From: Acinetobacter suaedae
GTDB taxonomy: Bacteria > Pseudomonadota > Gammaproteobacteria > Pseudomonadales > Moraxellaceae
Direction: 5' to 3'
Assembly (NCBI RefSeq): GCF_008630915.1
Contig: NZ_CP043909.1
Coordinates: 2,604,001-2,668,000, forward strand
Length of the DNA stretch: 64,000 nucleotides
Shown here: in pieces, positions 19,112 through 29,255 of the stretch
Layout: every line of letters starts with the position of its first letter
Numbering within the stretch: position 1 is the stretch's first letter
Made by a program: the position numbers and the translations under genes
The notes under the pieces: generated by a model
What the model saw: the letters and a program-made list of their open reading frames with translations, nothing else
Database searches by the model: none
What the model was told of the DNA's origin: nothing

Positions 19112-21556
19112 TTAAAGTGGAACTATTGAATTCTGTTTCATCCACTTGTAACCATTTAATACTTCAGCTTTACCAAATCGATTCTTTTCTTCCGACCATG
19201 CATAAAAGTCTTTTAAAAGCTGCTCTTCTGTAACAGATAGCTTCTTCTCTAACAAGCGTAACCAACAAGCAAAAAGTGTTGCTACAATTTCGATATGATC
19301 AGACTTACTTGTTCTAAAAAGTCCTATTAAGTCATAAATTTCAGATACATCTTTAGCAAAATACTTATTAAATGCTGATCTATGATCATTACATCTACTG
19401 AGAGGTTTGTACTTTAAGTCTCGCTTAGGATCATAACTAAACCACTCACGATCTTTAAACTCTTTATCTAAATAACAAGCCATAACTGGATCATAGGGAC
19501 CAGCGGCATGTTGTTTAAAATCAGCAGCTAAATCCATATGCTTTAACTGTTGGCATAAGTAGATCAATTTTTGTAACTTTAAATGACCAAAAGTTGGCTC
19601 TGTATGCAACTGAAACGTGATTTCTGCAGCTAAAGATAAAAGCTTCAAATCATCTTCAACACTTTCATCTGTAAATAAATCAATTTGGTCAGCACTTTTT
19701 TGATTCGACTGCTTCACAGCCTCAATTTTCTTTTCAAATTGAATAATACTGTCCGAGGCTTTAGACTCACTTTTCTCATCCGAATCACTCAAGGCATTAG
19801 CAACCAAACTATTCGCCAAGTGAAGTTTTATTTTCTGCAATTTACTTTGCAAAGTTTGAAAATTTTCAATGATAGAAAATAACTCGCTAACCTTTTTAAC
19901 AATTTTAATTTGTCTATTTTTCGGAAATAAAGGCATTAAAATTGAACCAATATGCTTTTGATTTACTGTTTTTTGACCTGCTGTTGTAACAAAAAGTGAT
20001 TCAATTTGAGAACGTATAAACTTCGATTTACTAATGATTGATAAATATTCGGAATCAATCCATGACTGGTTTAGACGCATACGAATAAAGTGGTCACAAT
20101 AAATCGCACCTATATCATCACTACAAAAAGTAAAACTACCGACAATATCAGAGCTACCATTTACACGAGTAATCAAAATATCATTTTTAATTAATTGATA
20201 TTTATTAATAGCATTTTCATCAATAATCAAATAACGCAGATCTGAGAGATCTATTTTGTTATTAGTTATATCTGCCAATCTTAAAACTGCAACACTAATA
20301 CCATTGTTATCACCACGACTAGAATTACCATTTTGAAAAATTGGCAGTAATTGCTCTAATCGCACCCAATATGCATTATCAGATAACTCAAAGGGCTTTT
20401 CTTCATTAGTTATTTCAAGCAAAAACTTAGACTTCTTAATCTTTCCTTCTTTTACTAATTTCGCTTTCTCTTCAGCAATTTGTTTTAGCAACTCACTTGC
20501 AGGTTCATCATTGGAGTCTTGTTTTACCAACTTACCCATTACAGCTAACTGTAATATTGTTTGTTTTAGCTGTTCAATACTGTATTCAGTAGTAAATAAC
20601 AGATCAAAAATTTCTGAAATACGTTGCCAATTCTGTTGGAACTCATCCGCATCAGACGAGTTAGTCAAAACATTTAACAACGTGTCAACTAATTGATCAT
20701 GTGCATCTGAGCTTAGACTTTGCTTATCTTCAAGTTGATCACACAATTGCATAAGCTCATCGACTTTAGCAACAATACGTTTTTGTTCTTCAATAGGAGG
20801 CAAAGGTATTTTAGTCTGTAATACTGTTGAAGTATTTAATTCAATTTGATTTGTAGTACCCGTTGCTGAACTTTCTAAATCTGTTTGAATATAAGGGCTA
20901 CGAATAACCAAATAGATGTAATCAGAGATGTTACCTAATGTTCTCACTACTGTAACATGGCTATCAGCTACAATAGCTTGATAGTCATTAATCTGAAAAA
21001 ATAAGCTGGCACGACCAATAGTACCAGTTCCTGTAGAATTCCATAAAATATCTCCATCTTTTAGAAAACGGACTGGCTCATAATTTTCTAAACTTTTCGG
21101 ATCAATAAATCTTGCTGGACTAATATCTAGACCATTCCAACGCACACATTTTTGTGAAATTACAATTTTATCTGACTTGTCTACATATTTAGGGCTTTTT
21201 CCCCTTTGAATATATGAGCTTAGATCCTGTAAATACAACCATTGCCAATTGCCAGGAATTGGAAATGGTGCTGTAATCGTAGGCAAAGACTTTTGTTTTT
21301 TTATTTCACCAACTAAGACTTTCTGATTTTTTTCATCAGTAATCTTCTCTATAAGTAGAGAAACTGGTTCATCTTTTATATTTTGCGGCAATAGCTTCCC
21401 ACGAATTGCTAAATCTAAAATCAACTCACGAAGTTTCTGTACACCATAAATTGAATTACTAGAACCAGAACTGCGCCCACGCCCTGACTTTTTCTCAGTT
21501 TCAGCTGTTAACCAAATATCTAAATGCTCAGTAATGAGTTTTTTAACATTTGTCAT
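19112..21556 (-). CDS. hsdS: Type I restriction enzyme specificity subunit HsdS with C-terminal Panacea-like domain
   Basis: DNA-recognition subunit, 814 aa from the ATG at 21556 (an AGGGTGAG site precedes it; a GTG three codons upstream is the alternative). Two target-recognition domains are visible, each ending in a conserved helix: the first with GNWQWLYLQDLSSYIQRGKS and IPLPPIEEQKRIVAKVDELM, the second with YWVRLEQLLPIFQNGNSS and MPLFPKNRQIKIVKKVSELF. LRELILDLAIRGKLLPQ and the repeat LKQTILQLAVMGKLVKQ precede them, as in type IB HsdS. From about residue 633 there is an extra ~180-aa domain with LKLQKLIYLCQQ and AAGPYDPVM, resembling Panacea/SocA-like (DUF4065) proteins. EcoAI-type HsdS is near 590 aa, so the extra domain explains the length. 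The linker before it is charged. Confidence 0.88.
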   Translation of the reverse strand: MTNVKKLITEHLDIWLTAETEKKSGRGRSSGSSNSIYGVQKLRELILDLAIRGKLLPQNIKDEPVSLLIEKITDEKNQKVLVGEIKKQKSLPTITAPFPIPGNWQWLYLQDLSSYIQRGKSPKYVDKSDKIVISQKCVRWNGLDISPARFIDPKSLENYEPVRFLKDGDILWNSTGTGTIGRASLFFQINDYQAIVADSHVTVVRTLGNISDYIYLVIRSPYIQTDLESSATGTTNQIELNTSTVLQTKIPLPPIEEQKRIVAKVDELMQLCDQLEDKQSLSSDAHDQLVDTLLNVLTNSSDADEFQQNWQRISEIFDLLFTTEYSIEQLKQTILQLAVMGKLVKQDSNDEPASELLKQIAEEKAKLVKEGKIKKSKFLLEITNEEKPFELSDNAYWVRLEQLLPIFQNGNSSRGDNNGISVAVLRLADITNNKIDLSDLRYLIIDENAINKYQLIKNDILITRVNGSSDIVGSFTFCSDDIGAIYCDHFIRMRLNQSWIDSEYLSIISKSKFIRSQIESLFVTTAGQKTVNQKHIGSILMPLFPKNRQIKIVKKVSELFSIIENFQTLQSKLQKIKLHLANSLVANALSDSDEKSESKASDSIIQFEKKIEAVKQSNQKSADQIDLFTDESVEDDLKLLSLAAEITFQLHTEPTFGHLKLQKLIYLCQQLKHMDLAADFKQHAAGPYDPVMACYLDKEFKDREWFSYDPKRDLKYKPLSRCNDHRSAFNKYFAKDVSEIYDLIGLFRTSKSDHIEIVATLFACWLRLLEKKLSVTEEQLLKDFYAWSEEKNRFGKAEVLNGYKWMKQNSIVPL

Positions 21557-21571
21557 TTTACTCACCCTAAA

Positions 21572-23047
21572 CTATTGACCTAAAGCTTCATCTAAAATTG
21601 CTTTTAATTGCTGACGTATTTTAGCAACCTCAGCCTCAAGACTTTCATACTTAGCTAAAAGCTCTTTAGGGTCTTTTATATCCTCTTCAACCTGATGAGG
21701 ATTTTTAATATCAAGGTTATAGCCACGATCAATAATATCTTGAAGTGAGACTTTCCATGCCTGTTCATTTTCTATACGGCTTGCAAAGCCATCACTTTCT
21801 TTACCCCACCATGCTTTTAAAGTATCGAACTCTTTAAGCTGAAGCGGTTTGGTTTTGTTATAGGCTTTTACACCTTGTGGCAATTGATGCTCATAAAACC
21901 ATACATGTTCTGTTTTCTTACCTTTGCTAAAGAACAAAATATTAGTACTAATCGATGTATAAGGCGCAAATACAGACTTAGGTAAACGAATAATCGTATG
22001 AAGATTACAGTCTGCCATTAATTTTTCTTTAATCGCAGTTTTGATACCCTCTCCAAACATAAAGCCATCTGGTAATACTACTGCTGCACGACCATGAGCT
22101 TTTAAAAGCTGAATGATCAACACCATAAATAAATCGGCAGTTTCACGAGTCTGGAATTTTGAAGGAAAATTCTTTTCAATGCCTTGTTCTTCAGTACCAC
22201 CAAATGGAGGGTTAGTCAGAACTACATCTACACGTTTATCTGTTCCCCATGAAATCAAAGGATACGATAAAGTATTGTCTCTACGGATTTGTACAGGTAC
22301 ATCAATACCATGCAAAATCATATTAGTTGTACATAGCAAATGCGGCAAAGGCTTCTTTTCTATTCCGTAAATACTATTTTGTAATATCTTTTCATCTTCA
22401 GCAGTTTGAACATAATTTTCGCGTTTATGTTCAATTGCAGAAGTAAGGAATCCACCAGTACCGCACGCAGGATCAAGCACAGATTCACTTAATTGAGGAT
22501 CGATCATCTGTGCCATAAAAGTTGTGACTGCACGTGGAGTATAAAACTCACCAGAATTCTTCGCTGCTTGTAAATCACGTAATAACTGTTCGTAAATATC
22601 ACCAAAGGCATGACGTTCTTTAGATTTATTAAAATCAAAGCCTTTTTGAATCTGATTAATGACTTTACGAATCAAACCACCAGATTTCATATAGTTATAT
22701 GCATCAGCAAATACATTTTGCACGACACGAGCACGTGGATCATCATTTTCAACAGCTAGATTTTGTAATACTGGGAATAATTCATTGTCGATGAAATCTT
22801 TAAGCTCATCTCCTGTCATACCTTCATCATTCGCAGCCCAATTGCGCCAACGAAATTTTTCAGGAATCGGGGATTTAAAAGTTTTTCCTTCCAATAAAGC
22901 TAAAGTTGCCAGTTCATTTTCTCGATCATCAGCAACTTTCAGGAACAACATCCAAACCAACTGCCCAAGACGTTGTACGTCACCATCAACACCTACATCT
23001 TCACGCATAGTATCTTGGATGGATTTAATTGTTCCTGAGATGCTCAT
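21572..23047 (-). CDS. hsdM: Type I restriction-modification DNA methyltransferase HsdM
   Basis: N6-adenine methyltransferase subunit, 491 aa. The N-terminal helical HsdM domain (LGQLVWMLFLKVADDRENE) is followed by AdoMet motif I VLDPACGTGGFL (about residue 188) and the catalytic NPPF motif in VVLTNPPFGG (about residue 277). FYTPRAVTTFMAQMI is typical of the family. The C-terminal helix (EEDIKDPKELLAKYESLEAEVAKIR) likely forms a coiled coil with HsdS. Length and motifs resemble EcoAI/EcoEI (type IB) HsdM. It modifies host DNA with HsdS and joins HsdR for restriction. hsdS follows after 15 nt. Confidence 0.95.
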   Translation of the reverse strand: MSISGTIKSIQDTMREDVGVDGDVQRLGQLVWMLFLKVADDRENELATLALLEGKTFKSPIPEKFRWRNWAANDEGMTGDELKDFIDNELFPVLQNLAVENDDPRARVVQNVFADAYNYMKSGGLIRKVINQIQKGFDFNKSKERHAFGDIYEQLLRDLQAAKNSGEFYTPRAVTTFMAQMIDPQLSESVLDPACGTGGFLTSAIEHKRENYVQTAEDEKILQNSIYGIEKKPLPHLLCTTNMILHGIDVPVQIRRDNTLSYPLISWGTDKRVDVVLTNPPFGGTEEQGIEKNFPSKFQTRETADLFMVLIIQLLKAHGRAAVVLPDGFMFGEGIKTAIKEKLMADCNLHTIIRLPKSVFAPYTSISTNILFFSKGKKTEHVWFYEHQLPQGVKAYNKTKPLQLKEFDTLKAWWGKESDGFASRIENEQAWKVSLQDIIDRGYNLDIKNPHQVEEDIKDPKELLAKYESLEAEVAKIRQQLKAILDEALGQ

Positions 23048-23101
23048 ATGACAACTGCATTAAATTTAAAAAATTTGGCAGCAATTGTACCAATCAGGCT
23101 G

Positions 23102-25480
23102 TTAAGATGCATCATCATATAAGTGATCTTCCAATTCTTTTAAAGCATTTGTATACGCTTCAACCGACCCAAATGACTGAATAATTTCAATGATTGATCC
23201 CATTTGGTTAAACGGAGGAATTTGTAAAATCTTTACATCTTCAATTGGCTCAATACCTTGATCTGCATATTTATCTAGTAATGCATCTAATACCTGACGA
23301 GCCTGATCATTATATTTAGTGAAATAGTTACGTTTACGCACATTATTCGCACGTTCTTTTTTAGTTAATGCAGGCTGATCGAAAGCAATGTGGCAAATCA
23401 TATCGAATGGATCAAAATCTTTGCCAACCTCATCCTCTAATGCTTCAAAAATTACACCCTGCTTTTTGAACTCATCAATTATGAGTGACTTCTTATCAGC
23501 GCCTTTCCATTTTCTTAAAAATGCATCTAAAGATTCATAGTCTTTTAAAATATGCTGACGAGTATAATCTTTCAGAGATTCAGTCACTAATTTTCCATCG
23601 TTATCATAAAACTGAACTCGCTCTCCAATCACATTAACAGCAACATCATTTACATAGAATTTTCTTGGTGGCTCGCCATCACCCCCACCAGTATCGTCAC
23701 CATCAGAAGTACCACCTGTTGTTGAATCATCATCAGGATAATCTGTATCATCACCTTCATCTCCAATATCTGGCTCATCAGGTGGTACTACAGGTTCATC
23801 TGGTTTAGGCTCATAAATGACAACAGGTTCACCGTCAAAAGCTGGATCACTAAAAAGTTCTGTCGCCTTTTTGAAATCCATAATCGTAAACCAAGTTTTT
23901 CCAAACTCTTCATTGATACGTGTACCACGACCAATCATCTGTTTAAACTCAGTCATGGATTTAATATGCTGATCAAGCACAATCAATTTACACGTTTGTG
24001 AATCCACGCCTGTAGTCATCAGTTTAGACGTTGTTGCTATGACAGGATAACGTTCCTCAGGATTAATAAAGTTATCTAGTTCAGCTTTACCCTCTTTATC
24101 ATCACCAGTAATACGCATGACAAATTTACGATTTTCTTTGATTCGTTCAGGGTTCAAATTAGCTAAAGCTTGTCGCATACGCTCTGCATGATCAATATCA
24201 TCACAGAACACAATTGTCTTGGCGTAAGGATCAGTATTCACCAAAAACTCTGTAATTTTTTGAGCGACAAGTTCTGTACGCTTCTTTAAAACAAGCCCTT
24301 TATCCATATCTTTAAGGTTATATATGCGATCAGTAATTTCGTTGCCATGCTGATCCTTTTTGCCTTTTTCTGGTCGCCATCCTTGTAGGTCTTTATCTAT
24401 ATCGATACGCACAACTTTATAAGGTGCAAGGAAACCATCTTGAATCCCTTGTTTCAACGTATAGGTATAAACTGGATCACCAAAATAAGTAATGTTTGAA
24501 GTATCTTTGGTTTCTTTTGGAGTCGCTGTTAAACCAACATGGGTAGCTGAACTAAAGTATTCTAAAATTTCACGCCATGATGAATCTTCTTTAGCACTTC
24601 CACGATGACATTCATCAATCACAATTAAGTCAAAGAACTCAGGACTAAACTGCTTGTAGATGTTCTTTTCTTCTTCTGAACCAGTTACTGCTTGATAAAG
24701 AGAAAGATAAATCTCATAACTTTTATCAATCATACGATTTGATATTTTAGTCATGTGCTGACCAAAGGGTTTAAAATCTTTATTTTTAGTTTGGTCGACT
24801 AAAATATTCCGGTCTGCCAAAAATAAAATCCGTTTCTTTGCACCTGACTTCCATAAACGCCATATGATTTGAAAAGCTGTATAAGTTTTCCCCGTACCTG
24901 TTGCCATAACAAGTAAAATACGATTTTGCCCCCGAGCAATCGCTTCTATCGTTTTATTGATTGCATTAACTTGGTAGTAACGAGGAATATTTCCAGAACC
25001 ATCATCATAGTAAGGATATTCAACGATTTTCTTCGATTCAGGGGTAGTCAAACCATTATATTGTTCATACAGTTTCCATAAACGTTCAGGAGAGGGAAAC
25101 TCTTCCAATCCTAGTTCTTGTTCAACTTTTCCAAATAATCCCGTTTGGTCATGGAATAAGAAGCCATCACCATTACTTGAAAAAACAAAAGGTACTTGTA
25201 AGCAATCAGCATAGGCTAAAGCCTGCTGCATACCAGCCCCTAGACTATGATTATTATCTTTAGCTTCAATGATCGCTAAAGGAATATTTTTCTTGTAATA
25301 AAGAACATAATCAGCACGTTTACGCTCACCACGAGTATGTAGTTTTCCACGCACCATGATTTGACCATTGGTAAAAGTCACTTCTTCACGGATTTGATGT
25401 GCAGTCCATCCTGCTTGTTCTAAGGCAGGGTTGATAAATTTACTACATATATCTCGTTCAGATAGTTTCTTCTTATCCAT
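23102..25480 (-). CDS. hsdR: Type I restriction enzyme motor/endonuclease subunit HsdR
   Basis: 792 aa, close to the EcoEI-type HsdR length (type IB), shorter than EcoKI. The nuclease domain shows [10 protein letters not shown] and [11 protein letters not shown] (about residues 55-75), a PD-(D/E)xK pattern. The translocase has Walker [13 protein letters not shown] (about 190), the DEAD-box variant VIDECHRG (about 288), GLTATP, and motif [10 protein letters not shown]. Residues ~553-605 are an unusual acidic Asp/Gly/Pro linker, then a C-terminal domain of the EcoEI type ([21 protein letters not shown]). It translocates and cuts DNA lacking HsdM/HsdS methylation. It is the first gene of the operon; hsdM follows after 54 nt. 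Confidence 0.95.
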   Translation of the reverse strand: MDKKKLSERDICSKFINPALEQAGWTAHQIREEVTFTNGQIMVRGKLHTRGERKRADYVLYYKKNIPLAIIEAKDNNHSLGAGMQQALAYADCLQVPFVFSSNGDGFLFHDQTGLFGKVEQELGLEEFPSPERLWKLYEQYNGLTTPESKKIVEYPYYDDGSGNIPRYYQVNAINKTIEAIARGQNRILLVMATGTGKTYTAFQIIWRLWKSGAKKRILFLADRNILVDQTKNKDFKPFGQHMTKISNRMIDKSYEIYLSLYQAVTGSEEEKNIYKQFSPEFFDLIVIDECHRGSAKEDSSWREILEYFSSATHVGLTATPKETKDTSNITYFGDPVYTYTLKQGIQDGFLAPYKVVRIDIDKDLQGWRPEKGKKDQHGNEITDRIYNLKDMDKGLVLKKRTELVAQKITEFLVNTDPYAKTIVFCDDIDHAERMRQALANLNPERIKENRKFVMRITGDDKEGKAELDNFINPEERYPVIATTSKLMTTGVDSQTCKLIVLDQHIKSMTEFKQMIGRGTRINEEFGKTWFTIMDFKKATELFSDPAFDGEPVVIYEPKPDEPVVPPDEPDIGDEGDDTDYPDDDSTTGGTSDGDDTGGGDGEPPRKFYVNDVAVNVIGERVQFYDNDGKLVTESLKDYTRQHILKDYESLDAFLRKWKGADKKSLIIDEFKKQGVIFEALEDEVGKDFDPFDMICHIAFDQPALTKKERANNVRKRNYFTKYNDQARQVLDALLDKYADQGIEPIEDVKILQIPPFNQMGSIIEIIQSFGSVEAYTNALKELEDHLYDDAS

Positions 25481-25625
25481 TCTAAAGCCATATATTTGAT
25501 CTTTATAATTAGAATAAAGAATTTTGCAAAGTTTTGATAGTTAATCAATAATCAATGCCTATGACAAAATAGATATTAACCAATATAAATATCAAACCAT
25601 CAGTCTTTTACCGAATATTTATTAT

Positions 25626-25656
25626 AAAAAATAGAGCCATCAGGCTCTATTTTTTT
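25626..25656 (-). terminator. Terminator of the ABC exporter operon
   Basis: AATAGAGCC, loop ATCA, GGCTCTATT with flanking A6 and T7 runs. The polarity fits an end for the minus-strand ABC operon (last stop at 25727), but it can work both ways. Its 31-nt core is identical to the terminator at 29873-29905. Confidence 0.85.
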
Positions 25657-25726
25657 ACGTCAACAATTGGATTCGAAGTTTGCAAGATCACGACATGACC
25701 TACTACGCTATCTATCCTACAAATTA

Positions 25727-27070
25727 TCAATTGTAGATACTTCTTATCCCCAACCCTGCGATCAACCAACAAAGCATTAACATCATCCAAGTATGCATAT
25801 GGATTGATCCAGCATCATGCGAATCAGGTTTAAACACAGGTCGTGCATCAAACTTAGCAGAATTAAATTCCAAATCATTAAACAAATAAGGGTAATAATA
25901 CGTTCGAATCTGTTTATGGTAATTTGCAATCTGATCCTGATAGTGCAATTGCGCAGGTAGATCGGTATTTGCAAATTGATGTAAGGCAACTTGCGCACCA
26001 ACACCCGGCAAGAACCATCCAATACGATCAGTCCATGCCTGACGTTTCAACAAACCTTCACGATATTGCTGTGCTTGTCCAGCCACACTCTCATCCCCTA
26101 CTTGATGAAAAGCAAAATACCATTTCCATTGAAAGCCTTTTGCCAACGGCGCAGTATCTTTCCACTCAGGATGACTCTCGAAAAAGCGTTGCATGGTTCG
26201 TTCGCGTGGAACTTCCCAAGCGCCATGCACGATCTGACGTTGTGCTAGCATTAAATCTACCCCTTGATGGACAGGAATAGTACGAACCAAAGCAACATTC
26301 GCTAATGTTGGGAGCACTAACGTCAACATCACCCAAGCTCCCATCAATGCAGTAGCATTGGTTACTGAGCGCCAACCACGTGTAGCAACAAGTAATGCAA
26401 GTCCAACCCAAAAAGCCAAATAACTTGCCGCGACGAATACAACCATACTCACCGTCGTCCATGCAGTACCCGCAACAACTGCACCAATTAACACAGGTAC
26501 AACCAAGCAAGTTAAAAGCAGACCATATCGCAATGCAACACGACGTCGCCAAATACGTGTTCCATCAGGTAGTGAGAGCAATAAACCTAAGCGACCAGAC
26601 TGATGTTCTACAGAGATCAGATCATGTAACAGTGCGATCACAAATAAAGGAACCAGATAAATCAGTACAAATGCAAAATCAAATCGACCCGACAATGCCA
26701 ATTCAGGATTGAATACTTCTCCTTCATATAACTGTGCCTGTAAACCCAAAGCCCGCACTCGCAACACATAAGGCGCTGCATCGCGTAATCCCAACGCTAA
26801 AAAAGCAGCATCAGATGGTGCATCCCAAGTATTATGAAAAGTATAATACGCTGGATAACCAACATCGCCTGCATCGGCATATTGATCTGCTATGGCTGCT
26901 ACATCTTGTTCATGAATAGAAGCTAAATGTTCAATTGTCTGGTGTTGCCGTTCAACTTCTTTTAAGCCAGACCATACCGACATGGTTGTCAGAGCCAATA
27001 GTAAGAGAATGGCCACGACAGAGAGAGTTGATCGTTGAAACAAACGCCATTCATGTATAAACCATTTCAT
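25727..27070 (-). CDS. ABC-2 type exporter permease (DUF3526-like), second subunit
   Basis: 447-aa membrane protein. One N-terminal helix (about residues 15-34) is followed by a ~110-aa extracytoplasmic region, then five or so helices from FAFVLIYLVPLFVIALLHDL onward, and a last helix at the C-terminus. The LLHDLISVEHQSGRLGLLLSLP segment matches the E-x-SGRLxLLLS cytoplasmic loop of ABC-2 permeases. It overlaps the upstream permease gene by 4 nt (ATGA), so the two are coupled and probably form a heterodimer. The substrate cannot be read from the sequence. It ends the operon, with a terminator at 25626-25656. Confidence 0.8.
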   Translation of the reverse strand: MKWFIHEWRLFQRSTLSVVAILLLLALTTMSVWSGLKEVERQHQTIEHLASIHEQDVAAIADQYADAGDVGYPAYYTFHNTWDAPSDAAFLALGLRDAAPYVLRVRALGLQAQLYEGEVFNPELALSGRFDFAFVLIYLVPLFVIALLHDLISVEHQSGRLGLLLSLPDGTRIWRRRVALRYGLLLTCLVVPVLIGAVVAGTAWTTVSMVVFVAASYLAFWVGLALLVATRGWRSVTNATALMGAWVMLTLVLPTLANVALVRTIPVHQGVDLMLAQRQIVHGAWEVPRERTMQRFFESHPEWKDTAPLAKGFQWKWYFAFHQVGDESVAGQAQQYREGLLKRQAWTDRIGWFLPGVGAQVALHQFANTDLPAQLHYQDQIANYHKQIRTYYYPYLFNDLEFNSAKFDARPVFKPDSHDAGSIHMHTWMMLMLCWLIAGLGIRSIYN

Positions 27071-28497
27071 CGTACAATTCTCCCGAGTCGGCTAGCTTGG
27101 AACCATGTGGCAATAGCGAGAGCGACTAACCACAGCAATAAAATACTGCCAGCAGGTACAATTTGTTGCCTAGTTTCAGAGACTGTTCTAGGTTTAAACT
27201 CAAATGTTGGGAAAGACTGCCAATGCTTGTGATCAATACGATTTTCCTTATTTTTATCCGTATCATCCGCATAACTTAACGCTTCTGCTTGAAGCCGATT
27301 CAATCCTTGAATCAAGTCGTAACGGTAATGCTCTCCTTGCTCTAAGAAACGACGGAAATTATCTAAATCTGTGCCTGAAGCTGTCATCGAAAGACGACGT
27401 AATGCCAATGTTGGGCTGAGCCATCCAAACCGATCAACGATTTGGTTTTGTTGTGCTTGCAAGTCAAGTGTTGCTGTTGCATAGCGGTTAAACAATTCTG
27501 TAGATTGACGTTCACTCTCCATACCGACTAAGCCTTTAAAATTGACTGGCAAATCCTCAATACGTGTAACACCATATTCTTTTAACACTTTATCCCGGAA
27601 CTCAGTGAACTTCGGATCATCTGGATTATGTGCATCACCTAATGCTCGATATTCACGTTGTGCATTAATTTCATTTTCCATACGGGTTGGAAGCTCGATG
27701 GTTGTATTGACAATATCGGGTATCCAGCGTGGTAATAAAATGACCATTACAGCCCAAACTGCTAGCATCGCTAAAAGCACATCACGGGTACGTGCGAATA
27801 AGCTAGACATCAATACAACAGCAAAAGTCCATATCAGCAACCAGATGATATAACCTGCCGAAAGCCACAACACAAATGACCATAATGTCTGCCCACTCAT
27901 CGCCATCCAGCCTAAAGCTAAAAGTGCAGGTAAAATGATCAATCCAGCAAAACCAGTAAGTGCCAGCAACTTACCCATAACCAGTTGCCGACCGCTCACC
28001 CCTTGTGCCAATAAAACCCGCAAGGTGCCGGATTCACGTTCACGTACCACCCCTGAATGGCCAACGAAAATTAATAACAGTGGTGCCAACACTTGTAGAA
28101 CAAAAGCAGGAGTCAACTGACCAAAACGTAATAACAAAGAGGATTGGCGTACATCACCAAAGTTTGCACTATTCTGCCGATGCCCTTCTAAAAACAACGT
28201 ATTACCGGTATAAGCATCAATACCAGTATCAAATGCGGCCAACGGATTGAGTGGTCGAAATACGAAATGTCCATAATGAACCATTCGGTGGGGATGGCGA
28301 TCAGGTTGGGCTTCAAACTCATGATTAACCTGTGCCTGATAATGCGCTCGCTCAGCATTGGTTTGATTTTGATGTTCCCAAGCATTAAATGTTGCGACCA
28401 ACATTAAGACCAAGAGTAATAACAAACCAAAAACAGCAACTCGGTTTCGAAACAAATAACGCCATTCTTCGCGGGCGATTCGCTTCACAACACTCAT
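27067..28497 (-). CDS. ABC-2 type exporter permease (DUF3526-like), first subunit
   Basis: 476-aa membrane protein with the same plan as its neighbour: helix near residues 18-38, a long extracytoplasmic loop, then VLAPLLLIFVGHSGVVRERESGTLRVLLAQGVSG, the typical ABC-2 loop before the helical bundle, a second large loop of ~190 aa, and a C-terminal helix (ILLLWLVALAIATWF). The shared architecture and distant sequence likeness indicate an old duplication. It overlaps the ATPase gene by 4 nt upstream and the second permease by 4 nt downstream. Confidence 0.8.
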   Translation of the reverse strand: MSVVKRIAREEWRYLFRNRVAVFGLLLLLVLMLVATFNAWEHQNQTNAERAHYQAQVNHEFEAQPDRHPHRMVHYGHFVFRPLNPLAAFDTGIDAYTGNTLFLEGHRQNSANFGDVRQSSLLLRFGQLTPAFVLQVLAPLLLIFVGHSGVVRERESGTLRVLLAQGVSGRQLVMGKLLALTGFAGLIILPALLALGWMAMSGQTLWSFVLWLSAGYIIWLLIWTFAVVLMSSLFARTRDVLLAMLAVWAVMVILLPRWIPDIVNTTIELPTRMENEINAQREYRALGDAHNPDDPKFTEFRDKVLKEYGVTRIEDLPVNFKGLVGMESERQSTELFNRYATATLDLQAQQNQIVDRFGWLSPTLALRRLSMTASGTDLDNFRRFLEQGEHYRYDLIQGLNRLQAEALSYADDTDKNKENRIDHKHWQSFPTFEFKPRTVSETRQQIVPAGSILLLWLVALAIATWFQASRLGRIVR

Positions 28498-29255
28498 AGC
28501 TCATATCCTGCATAACGACGGTGCAATGCACGTACATCAAAGCGATCAACACCTGTTGCAGCCACCTCTTCAACCAAACGTCCTGCATCCAAGAAGCCAA
28601 TACGATCCGCAACATCAGCCGCACTGAGCAAGTCGTGCGTAACCATTAAAATAGCAACGCCTTGTTCACGTAACACACCTAATAATCGGTTAAATTCAGT
28701 CGTTGCCTGCGGATCAAGTCCAGAAGTCGGCTCATCCAATAGCAATGCTGGTACCTTACGCGCTAAAGCTAAAGCAATCGCAACTTTTTGACGCATGCCT
28801 TTAGAAAACCCACCAACACGGCGATCAAAAGCATCTTGAGCCAATCCTGCTGCCGCCAATGCTTGGTCAATAGTATCCTGACTTACATTTTGATCCGCTA
28901 AATCAAGTAAATAAGCAACATTTTCCCGTGCACTCAAATGCTCATACAGTGCAACATTTTCTGGAATATAAGCAATATTGCGTCGAGCTTCAGCAGCTTG
29001 TGTAATCGGATCAACCCCCTGTACACGTACTCGTCCCGTTTGAGGTGCTAAGAAACCAAGAAAAAGGCTTAGTGTTGTGGTCTTACCAGCACCATTAGCA
29101 CCAAGCAATGCATAAATTTCACCAGGTAAGATATGTAAATCTAGTCGTTGCAGAATCGTTTTGTTGCCATAACCAGCAACAACCGCACTAGCCTCTAACA
29201 CATAATCACTGGGAGCAGTGATTGTAGAAGGTCGCTTAAGTTTATCTATATTCAC
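28494..29255 (-). CDS. ABC transporter ATP-binding protein
   Basis: 253-aa ATPase powering the two downstream permeases. Walker A GANGAGKTT, Q-loop region, signature GGFSKGMRQKVAIALAL, Walker B ALLLDEPTSGLDP and the switch His in MVTHDLLS are all present, so it should be active. The order of motifs and the FLGFLAPQTGRVRVQG segment fit the ABC-2/NosF-like exporter group. The start is GTG at 29255 with AAGGG about 6 nt upstream. First gene of a three-gene unit joined by ATGA overlaps. Confidence 0.9.
   Translation of the reverse strand: MNIDKLKRPSTITAPSDYVLEASAVVAGYGNKTILQRLDLHILPGEIYALLGANGAGKTTTLSLFLGFLAPQTGRVRVQGVDPITQAAEARRNIAYIPENVALYEHLSARENVAYLLDLADQNVSQDTIDQALAAAGLAQDAFDRRVGGFSKGMRQKVAIALALARKVPALLLDEPTSGLDPQATTEFNRLLGVLREQGVAILMVTHDLLSAADVADRIGFLDAGRLVEEVAATGVDRFDVRALHRRYAGYEL

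Noticed and set aside
17963..25480. Restriction island as a prophage or transposon cargo
   Set aside because: No phage structural gene, transposase or terminal inverted repeats seen; it ends cleanly at terminators.
26166..26552. 128-codon minus-strand frame rich in Cys, Ser and Trp
   Set aside because: Lies inside the second ABC permease in another frame; composition is not protein-like.
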